Part shown: one piece after another, positions 1 through 5,513 of the stretch
Layout: each line of letters starts with the position of its first letter
How positions within the stretch are numbered: position 1 is the stretch's first letter
Assembly: GCA_021836665.1 (NCBI GenBank)
Contig: JAKBHQ010000038.1
Span: forward strand, 1 to 6,107
DNA from: Thermoplasmata archaeon
GTDB taxonomy: Bacteria; Actinomycetota; Acidimicrobiia; Acidimicrobiales; Acidimicrobiaceae
Direction: 5' to 3'
Length of the DNA stretch: 6,107 nucleotides
Notes under the pieces: model-generated
Database searches by the model: none
What the model was told of the DNA's origin: nothing
Seen by the model: the letters and a program-made list of their open reading frames with translations, nothing else
Made by a program: the position numbers and the translations under genes

Positions 1-439
1 ATCAAATCCAATGTCTTTATCTGACAGACTCGATTGGGTAGCAAAATATCAGCTAGTTTTAGGGTATATGGATAGACATGGCCTGGAATGGGATGATCCC
101 AAACTGGCCGCCATCGACCTGCAGTACCATGACATCAGGCCAGAGAAGTCATTGTTTTATCGTCTCGGGGTAAAGTCGCTTTGGAGCGACGCTGAAGCCG
201 AAGTGGCCACTCATTCCCCTCCAAGGGGAACTCGAGCTTACTTTAGGGGCAAGTGTCTTGAGAAGTTTCCAAGAAATGTAGCCGCTGCCAACTGGGATTC
301 GATAATCTTTGACCTTGGACGAGATCCCCTTAGGAGGGTGCCGATGATGGATCCTCTTAGAGGGACGGCAAAACATGTCGACGCATTACTTGAGAGATGC
401 AACACCGCTCAGGAGTTATTGGACGCTCTAGGAACCTAG
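1..439 (+). CDS. dop: Dop, Pup deamidase/depupylase, C-terminal fragment (5' end outside window)
   Basis: This is the last ~146 codons of Dop, the paralogue of PafA that removes Pup from substrates and, where Pup ends in Gln, deamidates it. The reading frame is open from base 2, so the ATG at 11 is an internal Met and not the start; full-length Dop is about 500 residues. Visible family signatures are a DWVAK segment just after the ATG, IDLQYHDIRP (DLQYHD from base 116), a TRAYFRGKCLEKF stretch, AANWDSIIFDLG and DPLRG near the end. These match the C-terminal part of mycobacterial Dop as I remember it. The glutamine-synthetase-like catalytic N-terminus is not in the window, so activity cannot be judged. 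The gene ends in a TAG that forms part of the pup ribosome binding site. Because pup here already encodes a terminal Glu, the inferred main role is depupylation. Confidence 0.96.
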   Translation, partial: SNPMSLSDRLDWVAKYQLVLGYMDRHGLEWDDPKLAAIDLQYHDIRPEKSLFYRLGVKSLWSDAEAEVATHSPPRGTRAYFRGKCLEKFPRNVAAANWDSIIFDLGRDPLRRVPMMDPLRGTAKHVDALLERCNTAQELLDALGT

Positions 440-442
440 GAG
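438..442 (+). promoter_or_regulatory. Shine-Dalgarno of pup, overlapping the dop stop
   Basis: AGGAG lies 7 bases before the pup ATG and shares its first two bases with the dop stop codon (TAG at 437-439, TAGGAG overall). This suggests that ribosomes finishing dop re-initiate on pup. The same layout recurs before pafA and lepB. Confidence 0.75.
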
Positions 443-449
443 ACAAGTT

Positions 450-653
450 ATGACTGAAAGGGAGATGAAGAAGCGATCAACGCCTTCGGCACGAGAGTCC
501 GAGGAGACGCAGCCGCAGGATGCATCGAGCAAGAATAAAGAAGGCGAAGAGCTCAAAGCGAAACTCGACGCCGTGCTGGACGAGATTGATGAAGTTTTAG
601 AGGACAACGCCGAAGAGTTTGTTAGAAACTACGTGCAAAAAGGTGGCGAGTAA
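450..653 (+). CDS. pup: Pup, prokaryotic ubiquitin-like protein, encoded with C-terminal GGE
   Basis: Pup is the small disordered tag that PafA joins through its C-terminal Glu side chain to substrate lysines, marking them for the Mpa/ARC-proteasome. The 67-residue product (the mycobacterial protein has 64) is highly charged. Residues 1-30 are polar and low-complexity. About residues 32-60 are acidic and helix-prone (LDAVLDEIDEVL), corresponding to the part that forms a coiled coil with the ATPase. The C-terminus is FVRNYVQKGGE, the family's most conserved segment. The last codon is gag (Glu67), whereas mycobacteria encode Gln, so this Pup is ready for ligation without deamidation. Lys64 matches the conserved lysine of the QKGG motif. 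The gene starts 10 bases after dop with a good Shine-Dalgarno, and prcB follows after 64 bases. Confidence 0.98.
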   Translation: MTEREMKKRSTPSARESEETQPQDASSKNKEGEELKAKLDAVLDEIDEVLEDNAEEFVRNYVQKGGE

Positions 654-708
654 GTAGCTGTGGCTGCTGCTTGCTAGTTTGAATGCCGAATCGATTTGAA
701 AGGAAGAT

Positions 709-715
709 GAGGAGA
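709..715 (+). promoter_or_regulatory. Shine-Dalgarno deciding the prcB start
   Basis: GAGGAGA lies just upstream of the TTG at 718, with only about 3 bases between AGGAG (710-714) and TTG, which is short. The first in-frame ATG (730) would be 15 bases away, which is too long. CTG at 724 would be 9 bases away but is a rare start. TTG 718 is therefore preferred, not proven. The choice affects only the propeptide, which is removed. Confidence 0.55.
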
Positions 716-717
716 CC

Positions 718-1548
718 TTGAGCCTGCCCATGTTCTCGCCCACGGAGGATCCGGGGCCGAGTTTTGTTGAGGTAATTTCGCGAGTATTACCGGAAAAGTC
801 AGCCCTTCCCCGGTTAATTTCTGGTCCGGATGGAGCGAATTATCGATCTGGGTCTCCAATTTCAGTTCCTCATGGAACCACGATTGCGGCCGTTAGGTAC
901 GCCGACGGCGTAATAATGGCGGGCGATCGGAGGGCAACGGAAGGTAATTTTATCGCCCACCGACGTATTGAGAAAGTTTTTGCTGCCGACAAGCATTCGG
1001 CAGTCGCAATTGCGGGAGCGGCCGGGCCCGCAATTGAAATGGTCAAGCTCTTTCAAGTTCAGCTTGAACATTATGAAAAAGTGGAAGGTTCGGTATTGTC
1101 CTTGGAAGGCAAGGCGAATCAATTGTCCCAGATGATCAGGGCAAACCTCCCGATGGCCATGCAGGGACTGGCCGTTGTCCCGCTTTTCGCTGGATGGGAT
1201 ATTCTGAGACGTAGGGGAAGAATCTTCACCTACGATATCACTGGAGGCAGGTACGAAGAGGTTGACTACCACGCTACCGGTTCAGGCGGTCGAGACGCAA
1301 AGGCTACAATCAAGCTGGGTTACCGGGATCAATTAGATACTGTGTCGGCGGTGAAGCTACTAATCTCGGCGCTCTTGGAAGCCTCGGAAGAAGATTCTGC
1401 CACTGGCGGACCCGATCCGGTACGAGGCATCTATCCGGTCATTGCAACAGTTTCAGAGCCGGGTTTTAAGCGTGTTACTGATGAGGAGATTGCCGAGTTG
1501 ACGCAGCAAGTCTTGGCTGACAGGGCCGATAGGGGTGTTGCGCAGTGA
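718..1548 (+). CDS. prcB: Proteasome beta subunit PrcB
   Basis: PrcB forms the two inner heptameric rings of the 20S core and carries the proteolytic N-terminal threonine. The 276-residue precursor starts at TTG. The motif PHG|TTIAAVRY puts autocleavage between Gly53 and Thr54, giving a propeptide of about 53 residues, close to the 57 of M. tuberculosis. With Thr54 as Thr1, Asp70 in MAGDRR falls at position 17 and Lys86 in IEKVF at position 33, so the catalytic set Thr1/Asp17/Lys33 is intact. GSGG at 188-191 supplies the conserved serine near the active site. LEHYEKVEG, AMQGL and DDSATGGPD-like (EDSATGGPDPVRGIYP) segments are further family markers. The stop overlaps the prcA start by four bases (GTGA), pointing to coupled, equimolar synthesis of beta and alpha subunits. 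Confidence 0.98.
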   Translation: MSLPMFSPTEDPGPSFVEVISRVLPEKSALPRLISGPDGANYRSGSPISVPHGTTIAAVRYADGVIMAGDRRATEGNFIAHRRIEKVFAADKHSAVAIAGAAGPAIEMVKLFQVQLEHYEKVEGSVLSLEGKANQLSQMIRANLPMAMQGLAVVPLFAGWDILRRRGRIFTYDITGGRYEEVDYHATGSGGRDAKATIKLGYRDQLDTVSAVKLLISALLEASEEDSATGGPDPVRGIYPVIATVSEPGFKRVTDEEIAELTQQVLADRADRGVAQ

Positions 1549-2222
1549 CTATGCCATTCTATGTAGCCCCTGAGCAGGTGATGAAGGACAGGGCGGACTA
1601 TGCGCGCAAGGGTATTGCTCGCGGCAGGGCCCTTATAGGTACTGTCTACCAGGGAGGAGTGCTTCTTTGTGCGGAAAACCCGTCGAGATCGCTTCATAAG
1701 ATCTCGGAGATTTATGACCGAATAGCATTCGCCGGAGTTGGGAAATATAACGAATTTGATCAACTTAGAGTGGCGGGCGTTAGACATGCAGACACTAAAG
1801 GGTATGCGTATTCGCGTGATGACGTCGATGCGAGGAGCCTAGCTAACATCTATGCGCAGTATCTGGGGCAAGTCTTTACCCATGAGATGAAACCAATGGA
1901 AGTCGAGATTTTGGTCGCTGAGCTGGCGCCGTTGACCCAAGTCGGAGAGCTCTATCACATTCTTTACGATGGCACAGTCATGGATGAAAGTAACTTCTCG
2001 GTCATCGGCGGTGATTCGGAGACGATATCAGAGAGATTTTCAATAACTTTCAATAAGGATTGGAATCTGAAGGAGGCGCTGAGGGCGAGCGTAGCTGCAT
2101 TAGCTGGACCCGAGAGGAAGATTCCGGTTTCAGAGCTAGAGGCTGCTGTTCTTTCTGAATCTAACGGAAGGCGAGCTTTTTCGCGTCTCGGGCACCTACA
2201 ACTCGATGAACTTTTGGCGTAG
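1545..2222 (+). CDS. prcA: Proteasome alpha subunit PrcA
   Basis: PrcA forms the outer heptameric rings, whose N-termini gate the chamber and whose surface pockets receive the C-terminal tails of the Mpa/ARC ATPase. The 225-residue product begins at GTG, with AGGGG at 1531-1535 as a plausible Shine-Dalgarno. This start gives [13 protein letters not shown], which lines up residue for residue with the mycobacterial N-terminus; the ATG two codons later would shorten the gate. Family markers are [59 protein letters not shown] and RRAFSRL near the end. As expected for an alpha subunit there is no propeptide or catalytic Thr1. The tail stops at LDELLA and is about 20 residues shorter than the M. 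tuberculosis protein, lacking its Gly/Ser-rich extension. It overlaps prcB by 4 bases and lies 8 bases before pafA. Confidence 0.97.
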   Translation: MTMPFYVAPEQVMKDRADYARKGIARGRALIGTVYQGGVLLCAENPSRSLHKISEIYDRIAFAGVGKYNEFDQLRVAGVRHADTKGYAYSRDDVDARSLANIYAQYLGQVFTHEMKPMEVEILVAELAPLTQVGELYHILYDGTVMDESNFSVIGGDSETISERFSITFNKDWNLKEALRASVAALAGPERKIPVSELEAAVLSESNGRRAFSRLGHLQLDELLA

Positions 2223-2225
2223 GAA
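2221..2225 (+). promoter_or_regulatory. Shine-Dalgarno of pafA, overlapping the prcA stop
   Basis: AGGAA follows directly from the prcA TAG stop (2220-2222; TAGGAA overall), 5 bases before the GTG at 2231. It supports the GTG start, since the next in-frame Met lies about 100 codons downstream. Confidence 0.65.
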
Positions 2226-2230
2226 ACTCG

Positions 2231-3616
2231 GTGAGTGAGATTTCCGAGGTACAGCCTCCGGATCGAAGGATCTTTGGATTAGAGAACGAATATGGCGTTA
2301 CCTGTACGTTGCGCGGTCAAAGAAGGCTTTCGCCAGATGAGGTAGCGCGATATCTTTTCCGTAAGGTCGTCTCGTGGGGTAGATCGTCGAACGTATTTTT
2401 GGAAAATGGAGCCCGACTATATCTTGACGTAGGCTCTCACCCCGAATACGCGACTCCGGAGTGCGACAAGGTAGTTGATCTTGTTACTCACGACAAAGCA
2501 GGCGAGAGGATTCTGTCTTCGCTGGTTGACTCTGCTGAAGCAAGAATGAGGGAGGAGGGGATTCGTGGAACGGTCTATCTTTTCAAGAACAATACGGACT
2601 CTGCGGGCAACTCCTACGGATGTCACGAAAACTACCTCACTACCAGGGGGGATGAGTTTGCAAGGTTTGCCGAGGTTTTAATTCCCTTTTTTGTTTCTCG
2701 CCAGATTTACGCTGGAGCTGGGAAGGTCCTCGTTACCGCACGGGGACCTATTTTCTGTGTCTCTCAGCGAGCTGAGCATATATGGGAGAGCGTGTCGTCG
2801 GCGACCACCAGGTCGCGTCCGATAATCAATACCCGTGACGAACCGCACGCTGACGCCGAACGTTTTAGAAGGCTCCATGTTATCGTCGGCGATTCAAACA
2901 TGAGTGAGTACAGCACTTTTTTGAAAATTGGTGCTGCGGCAATCATGCTGCGCATGCTCGAAGACCCTTCGGTGGTGCTTAGAGATCTGACTTTGGAAAA
3001 TCCAATCAGGGCCATAAGGGAGATCTCCCACGACACTACCTGCACAAGAAGAGTGAGGTTGGCAAACGGGCGAGAATTGAGCGCTCTTGAGATTCAAAGT
3101 GAATATCTCGAAAGGGCCATTCGATACTCCGAATCGAAGGGCCTTCCGCCCGAGGAGATGAAAGCACTTTCGATGTGGAAGGAGTGCGTCGAAGGCCTAA
3201 AAAGCGATCCGGGCAAGTTGTCAACCAAGGTTGATTGGGTCATTAAGCAGAACTTGATCGAGTCTTACAGGGAAAAGCATTCAGTTTCCCTTGCTCATCC
3301 TCAGGTTGCTCTTTTAGATCTCCAATACCATGATATCTCTAGAGAGCGAGGTCTGTTTTATCGACTGCAAAGGGCAGGTCTTTGTGAGCGCATGACCGAT
3401 GATGAGTCGATCGACAAGGCGACTGAGTTTGCCCCAGAGACGACACGGGCCAGGCTTCGGGGAGAATTTATACGGCAGGCCAAGGAGAAAAGGCGCGACT
3501 TTACTGTCGATTGGGTTCATTTAAAGCTCAATGATCAGGCTCAAAGAACAGTGATGCTAAAAGACCCCTTTAAGTGTGAAGATGAAAGAGTAGACAGGCT
3601 AATTGAAAGCCTGTAG
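2231..3616 (+). CDS. pafA: Pup-protein ligase PafA
   Basis: PafA activates the C-terminal Glu of Pup with ATP to a gamma-glutamyl phosphate and transfers it to a substrate lysine. The 461-residue product matches the M. tuberculosis enzyme (452 residues) almost throughout and is about 9 residues longer at the N-terminus. Key regions are [10 protein letters not shown] with Glu18 and Glu20 in the metal/nucleotide site; [17 protein letters not shown] with Asp66, the position of the catalytic aspartate; [18 protein letters not shown] at 119-136; [19 protein letters not shown] at 190-208; and [11 protein letters not shown] at 216-226. The C-terminal PafA domain contains DLQYHDI (363-369), [10 protein letters not shown] (404-413) and [15 protein letters not shown] (427-441), resembling the C-terminus of Dop in this window. 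No key residue appears lost. It starts at GTG 8 bases after prcA, and lepB follows 8 bases later. Confidence 0.98.
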   Translation: MSEISEVQPPDRRIFGLENEYGVTCTLRGQRRLSPDEVARYLFRKVVSWGRSSNVFLENGARLYLDVGSHPEYATPECDKVVDLVTHDKAGERILSSLVDSAEARMREEGIRGTVYLFKNNTDSAGNSYGCHENYLTTRGDEFARFAEVLIPFFVSRQIYAGAGKVLVTARGPIFCVSQRAEHIWESVSSATTRSRPIINTRDEPHADAERFRRLHVIVGDSNMSEYSTFLKIGAAAIMLRMLEDPSVVLRDLTLENPIRAIREISHDTTCTRRVRLANGRELSALEIQSEYLERAIRYSESKGLPPEEMKALSMWKECVEGLKSDPGKLSTKVDWVIKQNLIESYREKHSVSLAHPQVALLDLQYHDISRERGLFYRLQRAGLCERMTDDESIDKATEFAPETTRARLRGEFIRQAKEKRRDFTVDWVHLKLNDQAQRTVMLKDPFKCEDERVDRLIESL

Positions 3617-3619
3617 GAG
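3615..3619 (+). promoter_or_regulatory. Shine-Dalgarno of lepB, overlapping the pafA stop
   Basis: AGGAG overlaps the pafA TAG (3614-3616; TAGGAG overall) and lies 5 bases before the TTG at 3625. This ideal spacing supports TTG as the lepB start and links its translation to pafA. Confidence 0.75.
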
Positions 3620-3624
3620 AAGTT

Positions 3625-4338
3625 TTGGATCAGTTACCTGAAAGTTCATTGCCGGAAGAACAAAGCGGCAGCAATCTGAGGCCAGAAGGTTCTCAAGAGC
3701 CATCTGTAAATGACGGAACAGCTAATGCTGTCACCGATAAAGATCAGCCATCAGAGGATGGGCCCGCTAACCTCGCTGGAGCTCGTAGGCATCGAACGGC
3801 CAGTAGAACGAGACGTTTAAGGGTTGTCAAAGAATGGACAGTGTTGGTCATCGTCGCTGCCGTCGTGGCGTTGCTGGTCCGAGCTTTCGTATTTCAAGCT
3901 TTTTTCATTCCGTCTGGTTCCATGCTCCCCACGCTTCAGATTGGGGATCGGATTCTCGTGGACAAGCTGAGTTATGACTTTCACAAGGTGAATCGTGGTG
4001 ACATGATCGTATTTCGAACACCTCCAGCCGATACCGGAGATCCTGGCATAAAAGACCTTGTGAAGCGTGTCATTGGCCTGCCTGGAGATCGGATTTCGTC
4101 TTCTGGTGGATCGGTTTATATCGATGGCAAAAAACTTGCCGAGCCCTGGCTGCCTTATGGCACTAAGACCTTCGGAATTACTACTCAGACGGTTCCTGCC
4201 GGAGACGTTTTCGTAATGGGTGATAATCGTGGAAACTCAAAGGATTCTAGGGTTTTTGGCCCCATTTCTGAGAAGCTGATTGTGGGTAGGGTTTCTCTCA
4301 TTTACTACCCTCTTTCGCAGTTCCATCTTTATTGGTGA
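3625..4338 (+). CDS. lepB: Signal peptidase I
   Basis: This is a membrane serine protease (family S26) that cuts signal peptides from exported proteins on the outer face of the membrane. The 237-residue product has a polar, acidic cytoplasmic tail (about 1-50), an Arg-rich stretch (54-66) and one transmembrane helix (about 70-90). Next comes IPSGSMLPTLQIGD with nucleophile Ser99, the residue just before Met as in E. coli Ser90. Further conserved boxes are NRGDMIVF (123-130), LVKRVIGLPGD with general base Lys147, and MGDNRGNSKDSRVFGPI (198-213). A single helix and a short C-terminal domain are typical of Gram-positive-type enzymes. The start is TTG with a strong Shine-Dalgarno overlapping the pafA stop, so it is probably co-transcribed with the proteasome genes. 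Its neighbours downstream are Tat genes, consistent with an export role. The long N-terminal tail is likely disordered. Confidence 0.96.
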   Translation: MDQLPESSLPEEQSGSNLRPEGSQEPSVNDGTANAVTDKDQPSEDGPANLAGARRHRTASRTRRLRVVKEWTVLVIVAAVVALLVRAFVFQAFFIPSGSMLPTLQIGDRILVDKLSYDFHKVNRGDMIVFRTPPADTGDPGIKDLVKRVIGLPGDRISSSGGSVYIDGKKLAEPWLPYGTKTFGITTQTVPAGDVFVMGDNRGNSKDSRVFGPISEKLIVGRVSLIYYPLSQFHLYW

Positions 4339-4371
4339 GGGCGTTTTCCAATATTCAACTGCTTTGTTTGG

Positions 4372-4399
4372 AGAAATTGCTAAGAAAATAGCGATTTCT
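4372..4399 (+). repeat. Inverted repeat with 11-bp stem in the lepB/zinc-ribbon spacer
   Basis: AGAAATTGCTA (4372-4382) and TAGCGATTTCT (4389-4399) pair over 11 positions with a single G-U, around a 6-base loop (AGAAAA). It lies in the 110-base gap after lepB. The stem is A+T-rich and is followed by a run of A rather than T, so it does not look like an intrinsic terminator on the + strand. On the - strand no T-run follows it either. It may be an operator for a dimeric regulator or an RNA processing or stability hairpin; the sequence does not decide. Confidence 0.5.
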
Positions 4400-4448
4400 G
4401 CCGATAAAAAAAGAGGATTTAGGATGATGCAAGGCGAAGGGAGTCGCA

Positions 4449-4808
4449 ATGCCAATAATTAGGGCGACCTGTCCTACCTGTGGTGACGTCGAGTTTTCTC
4501 AGAGGTTACTCAAGGTGATGGTCTGTTCTACTACGGGCGAAGCTTCATATGGTTTTAGGTGCCCCGCTTGCAACCTGCTGGTATCAAAGCCAACTGACAA
4601 GCAGGTAGTGGAATTGCTCATTAGCACAGGGGTGACCGTCTCCTTCTGGTCCCTTCCTGAGGAGATTTACGAACAGCACAAGGGTGCACCCATCAGCTAC
4701 GATGACCTGATTGAATTCCACTATCTGCTTAATACTGGAGTCTGGAATGAGCAGCTCGAATGTGAAATGCAGCACCTTGCCCGTCACTTTGGCCCCGACG
4801 GCAAGTAG
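4449..4808 (+). CDS. Conserved small zinc-ribbon-like protein of unknown function
   Basis: I cannot assign a function. The 119-residue product has two knuckles, CPTC (Cys8, Cys11) and CPAC (Cys38, Cys41), about 27 residues apart. This is the usual spacing of a four-cysteine zinc ribbon, so one bound Zn is inferred. Cys26 and Cys105 are additional and unpaired. After the ribbon come KPTDKQVVELLISTGV (48-62), then WSLPEEIYE, and an ISYDDLIEFHYLLN segment (82-95) that looks helical. There is no signal peptide or membrane helix, so it should be cytoplasmic. The overall pattern resembles small uncharacterised actinobacterial proteins with a CPxC...CPxC ribbon and a DDLxxFHxLL helix, as I remember them; no search was possible. 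AGGGAG at 4438-4443, 5 bases from the ATG, supports the start. It lies between lepB and the tat genes with spacers on both sides, so it may have its own promoter. Confidence 0.85.
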   Translation: MPIIRATCPTCGDVEFSQRLLKVMVCSTTGEASYGFRCPACNLLVSKPTDKQVVELLISTGVTVSFWSLPEEIYEQHKGAPISYDDLIEFHYLLNTGVWNEQLECEMQHLARHFGPDGK

Positions 4809-4918
4809 AGTATCGGCTGTCGGCGGCGAAGTGTAATTCGTCTCATGTCGAAAAACTCATGGGTCGGGCTGGATCGTTGGGTCTGGTTCTTATCTGTGAA
4901 TGAAGGCATCCGAGGATC

Positions 4919-4935
4919 TAGGTTTTAAATACCTA
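4919..4935 (+). repeat. 17-base imperfect dyad upstream of the tatA/tatB gene
   Basis: TAGGT and ACCTA flank an A+T core; apart from the central base, 14 of 16 positions are symmetric. The site ends 36 bases before the GTG at 4972 and overlaps a TATAAG (4934-4939) that could serve as a -10 element, though no good -35 was found. An operator or promoter is possible but unproven. The rest of the 163-base spacer (4809-4971) shows nothing firm. Confidence 0.3.
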
Positions 4936-4971
4936 TAAGGCAGTGTCCTTCTCGGTGGTTAAGATGGACTG

Positions 4972-5496
4972 GTGAGCTTCGACCCAAGCAAACTACTTAT
5001 AGTCTTCGTGGTGGCCCTAATAGTTTTGGGGCCGGAAAAGCTGCCACATTTCATGCGGCAAGCTGGAAAGTACTTGAATGAGTTCCGATCAATGAGGGAT
5101 CGCCTCAAGTCGGAAGTGGATAACGCTCTAGGCGGCATAACAGGCGCAACTTCAGGAATTACGAACCAGATCACTCAACAAATTGATCCGATTAAGGACG
5201 TGCTTGGGCAGTTCAAGGGCCAGGCGTCCAACCCTTTCTCAATTGGAGGCGCTGTAGGTTCGATATTTGGAACTCAGACGGCGTCCAATCAAGTGCCAAA
5301 TAACTCCTTGACAGGTCAAAATGAGAGCACTTCTAGTGGTCACACTTCAGAAGCATTGCCGAATACTTTCTATCAAGCACAGAGACAGATCGCGGAGCAA
5401 AGGGCAGCTAGCGTTAACTCCAATGACTTCGTTCGGCGATGGTGGGAAGTTTCTGGCGAAGAAAGCTTTTGGGACGGTAATCCAGTTCTGAATTGA
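4972..5496 (+). CDS. tatB: Tat translocase subunit, TatB-like (TatA/TatB family)
   Basis: This single-helix subunit of the twin-arginine translocase partners TatC in exporting folded proteins. The 174-residue product has a short transmembrane helix (about 8-19), the hinge LGPEKLP (19-25) and a charged amphipathic helix (about 26-52, KYLNEFRSMRDRLKSEV). The rest is a Gly/Ser/Thr/Asn/Gln-rich tail, ending in an unusual aromatic segment around VRRWWEV and ESFWDG. Leu before Gly-Pro in the hinge favours TatB; TatA usually has Phe-Gly. The length is close to that of E. coli TatB (171). The polar residue near the start of the helix is Lys7, where E. coli TatB has Glu8 and TatA has Gln8. Start choice: a stop at 4960-4962 leaves only GTG 4972 or CTG 4969, and no strong Shine-Dalgarno is visible. 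tatC follows at once. A database might label it TatA, so the symbol is tentative. Confidence 0.88.
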   Translation: MSFDPSKLLIVFVVALIVLGPEKLPHFMRQAGKYLNEFRSMRDRLKSEVDNALGGITGATSGITNQITQQIDPIKDVLGQFKGQASNPFSIGGAVGSIFGTQTASNQVPNNSLTGQNESTSSGHTSEALPNTFYQAQRQIAEQRAASVNSNDFVRRWWEVSGEESFWDGNPVLN

Positions 5497-5497
5497 G

Positions 5498-5513
5498 TTA
5501 TCGTTGGCGATAA
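5498..5513 (+). repeat. Small hairpin enclosing the proposed TTG start of tatC
   Basis: TTATCG (5498-5503) and CGATAA (5508-5513) pair perfectly around the loop TTGG, whose first three bases are the candidate TTG start codon of tatC. A 6-bp A+T-rich stem could arise by chance; its position is the only reason to record it. Confidence 0.3.

Noticed and set aside
11..13. ATG at 11 as the start of the first gene
   Set aside because: The frame stays open upstream to the window edge, and the product matches only the C-terminal portion of Dop.
671..699. Possible promoter in the pup/prcB gap (TTGCTA with ATTTGA 17 bases later)
   Set aside because: The -10 match is poor and the 64-base gap sits inside an operon; it is not distinguishable from chance.
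862..1272. 136-codon open frame on the - strand opposite prcB
   Set aside because: It is fully antisense to a gene with intact catalytic motifs, and its translation shows no recognisable domain.
4383..4417. Intrinsic terminator after lepB
   Set aside because: The stem at 4372-4399 is A+T-rich and followed by a run of A on the + strand, with no T-tract after it on either strand.
4280..4462. 60-codon open frame covering the lepB end and the following spacer
   Set aside because: Its first third is out of frame within conserved LepB sequence and it has no Shine-Dalgarno. Only its last 12 codons have a plausible start, noted separately.
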